The notes under the pieces were generated by a model. It did not search any database. It had not been told where the DNA came from and was given only the letters and a program-made list of their open reading frames with translations. A DNA stretch of 32,309 bases from Cyanobacteriota bacterium. Lineage in GTDB: Bacteria; Cyanobacteriota; Cyanobacteriia; Phormidesmidales; Phormidesmidaceae. A program made the translations under genes and the position numbers. Of this stretch, positions 31,357 to 32,309 are shown piece by piece; within the stretch, counting starts at the first letter, position 1, and the number at the start of each line of letters is the position of its first letter. Location: the NCBI GenBank assembly GCA_027592485.1, contig JAQCKL010000001.1, positions 1 through 32,309 of the forward strand. The letters run 5' to 3'.

Positions 31357-32055
31357 TTATTCTCCCTGATCCCCTGGTGAATCGACGGGTTGCGCCCCTG
31401 GCTTCTCCTCCGACAACCGAGGGGATTGACGCCTGAGCCAGCCGGTAATCAGGGCTAAGCCAAACATGCCCAGCAGGCCAAAGACCAGTAGAATTTTGCC
31501 CCCTTCTAATCCCCCCGCCCCGATCGCCACAATCGGTGGGTCCGAGATCGCAATGCTGAGCACCAGGGCCGGGAAAAACTTCCGCCAGGGGGTTTTGGTG
31601 AGGCCCACTCCGTAGGAGACAAAGTCGAAAAAGCTGGTCATCAAGAAGGCCGTCATCAGGAAAAAATTGTTCTCCAGATGGCGTTTACCGATCGCATTCA
31701 CCCGCCCCATGAAGCGATCGCCCACCAACCGCCGTACGACTTTTTGGCCAAACCGCCGGGCGATCCAAAAGCAAAGGCTACAGGACAACAGGTCAGCGAC
31801 GGCAACCACCGCCAATCCCTGCGGCAAACCAAACAATCCCCCCGCCAGTATGGAGTAAGCCGTGCCGGGTAAGGCTGGAATCAGCACACTGGTAAACCGT
31901 AAAGCCAAAACCCCGAGGGGAGCCCACACCCCCAACTCATCGACCTGGGCTCGAAGCTGGGTCACCCCCACTTTGTGTACGACCCAAGTCACCAGCACAA
32001 TCAGCACCACGGCACTGCTTAAGCGGAGCCACTTCATTAAGGTCTTTTGGGTCAT
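31357..32055 (-). CDS. TVP38/TMEM64 (VTT domain) membrane protein
   Basis: A 232-residue membrane protein of the TVP38/TMEM64 (DedA-related, VTT) family. After an N-terminal helix (VVLIVLVTWVVHKVG) it has the family core: VLALRFTSVLIPALPGTAYS, AGGLFGLPQGLAVV, LSCSLCFWIARRFG, and TSFFDFVSYGVGLTKTPWRK. Two further helices and a charged, Pro-rich C-terminus follow. The cellular role is not settled; related proteins have been linked to lipid scrambling. I use the ATG at 32053-32055 rather than the TTG at 32071-32073 because the upstream sequence is a G/C-rich repeat. It reads in the same direction as the TenA-like gene and may be co-transcribed. Confidence 0.84.
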   Translation of the reverse strand: MTQKTLMKWLRLSSAVVLIVLVTWVVHKVGVTQLRAQVDELGVWAPLGVLALRFTSVLIPALPGTAYSILAGGLFGLPQGLAVVAVADLLSCSLCFWIARRFGQKVVRRLVGDRFMGRVNAIGKRHLENNFFLMTAFLMTSFFDFVSYGVGLTKTPWRKFFPALVLSIAISDPPIVAIGAGGLEGGKILLVFGLLGMFGLALITGWLRRQSPRLSEEKPGAQPVDSPGDQGE

Positions 32056-32057
32056 AG

Positions 32058-32096
32058 CTGGGAGAAGGGGCAAGGGGGCAGGGGAACGGGGGAGTA
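32058..32096. repeat. purine-rich GGGG(C/A)A repeat upstream of the TVP38-like gene
   Basis: On the plus strand a run of near-repeated GGGGCA/GGGGAA units lies just before the TVP38-like start. It is of the same type as the purine-rich tracts inside metH. Confidence 0.55.
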
Positions 32097-32101
32097 ATCT
32101 A

Positions 32102-32309
32102 TTACCCCTGGAAGGGCTGTTCGACGATTAACGCCACTTTGCCATAGCGGGGGTCAATTTCAATCGCCAAGATCAGCAATTGCCGCTGGGGTTGGCCCCG
32201 CTGGGCTGGCAGGGTGATCATGGCCGTCTCCCCCGCTGGCAAGGCCAAGCATTGTTCGAACAGGCTGGGCCGAATCAGGTTGGGCAGGAAAATATCATCC
32301 CCCACCCGA
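32102..32309 (-). CDS. 3' end of an unidentified gene (runs off window)
   Basis: The last 68 or so codons of a minus-strand gene, open at the right edge of the window. The visible sequence includes DDIFLPNLIRPSLFEQCLAL, PAGETAMITLPAQRGQPQRQ and IDPRYGKVALIVEQPFQG. I do not recognise a domain. A GTG at 32303-32305 could serve as a start, but because the frame is still open upstream it is more likely an interior codon. It ends 46 bases before the TVP38-like start, across the purine-rich repeat. Treated as a partial hypothetical protein. Confidence 0.5.
   Translation of the reverse strand, partial: RVGDDIFLPNLIRPSLFEQCLALPAGETAMITLPAQRGQPQRQLLILAIEIDPRYGKVALIVEQPFQG

Noticed and set aside
1..32309. 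CRISPR arrays, tRNA or rRNA genes, intact insertion sequences or prophage genes
   Set aside because: No regularly spaced repeats, no tRNA T-loop patterns in the gaps, and no complete transposase, integrase or phage gene was recognised by reading both strands.

Overview
The window looks like chromosomal DNA from a photosynthetic, non-marine-picoplankton cyanobacterium. The evidence is NdhN, LdpA, Psb27, Ycf65/PSRP-3, a Ycf45-type R3H ATPase, the split ATP synthase order beta-epsilon, and frequent copies of the cyanobacterial HIP1 octamer GCGATCGC. Gene content resembles the Leptolyngbya/Synechococcales type of genome, but I cannot name the genus. Base composition looks moderately GC-rich. No tRNA, rRNA, CRISPR array, intact transposase or prophage was seen.

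Layout. (1) 1-2048, minus strand: the start of the S10-type ribosomal operon, rplC-rplD-rplW-rplB, with rplB cut by the window edge. A long structured leader lies in 2049-2320. (2) 2513-6695, plus strand: ndhN, ldpA (circadian/redox iron-sulfur protein), the R3H/AAA protein and psb27, ending in a strong terminator. (3) 6889-12792, plus strand: the alpha-operon half of the ribosomal cluster, rpmJ-rpsM-rpsK-rpoA-rplQ-truA-rplM-rpsI-rpmE-prfA, with its own promoter and several intercistronic hairpins. (4) 12943-17260: an SbcD-like nuclease, a TauE/SafE permease, an RsmB/RsmF-like RNA methyltransferase, then a small decayed patch. That patch holds a short conserved ORF, a truncated HNH endonuclease start and a possible effector-associated-domain fragment. 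(5) 17321-24497, plus strand: rpmF, a tiny zinc-ribbon protein, a molybdopterin (SUOX-fold) oxidoreductase, a conserved cyanobacterial unknown, metH and an AI-2E/PerM family permease. (6) 24498-24707: a structured interspersed repeat. (7) 24708-29167: ppk1 divergent from atpD-atpC (beta and epsilon of ATP synthase). (8) 29168-32309: ycf65, a HAD-family protein, a TenA-like protein, a TVP38/TMEM64 membrane protein and the 3' end of an unidentified gene.

Most of the window is core housekeeping: translation, photosynthesis, energy and one-carbon metabolism. The unexplained signals are non-coding. The main one is an interspersed element of about 100 bp, present as two good copies and one partial copy, always just at or beyond gene 3' ends, where it supplies stop codons to neighbouring genes. 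Others are a MITE-like structured block between two convergent genes, purine-rich repeats expanded in frame inside the metH linkers, and a set of hairpins inside the ribosomal operons. I see no convincing new multi-gene defence or metabolic system. The nearest hint is the decayed HNH/effector-domain patch at 16753-17253.
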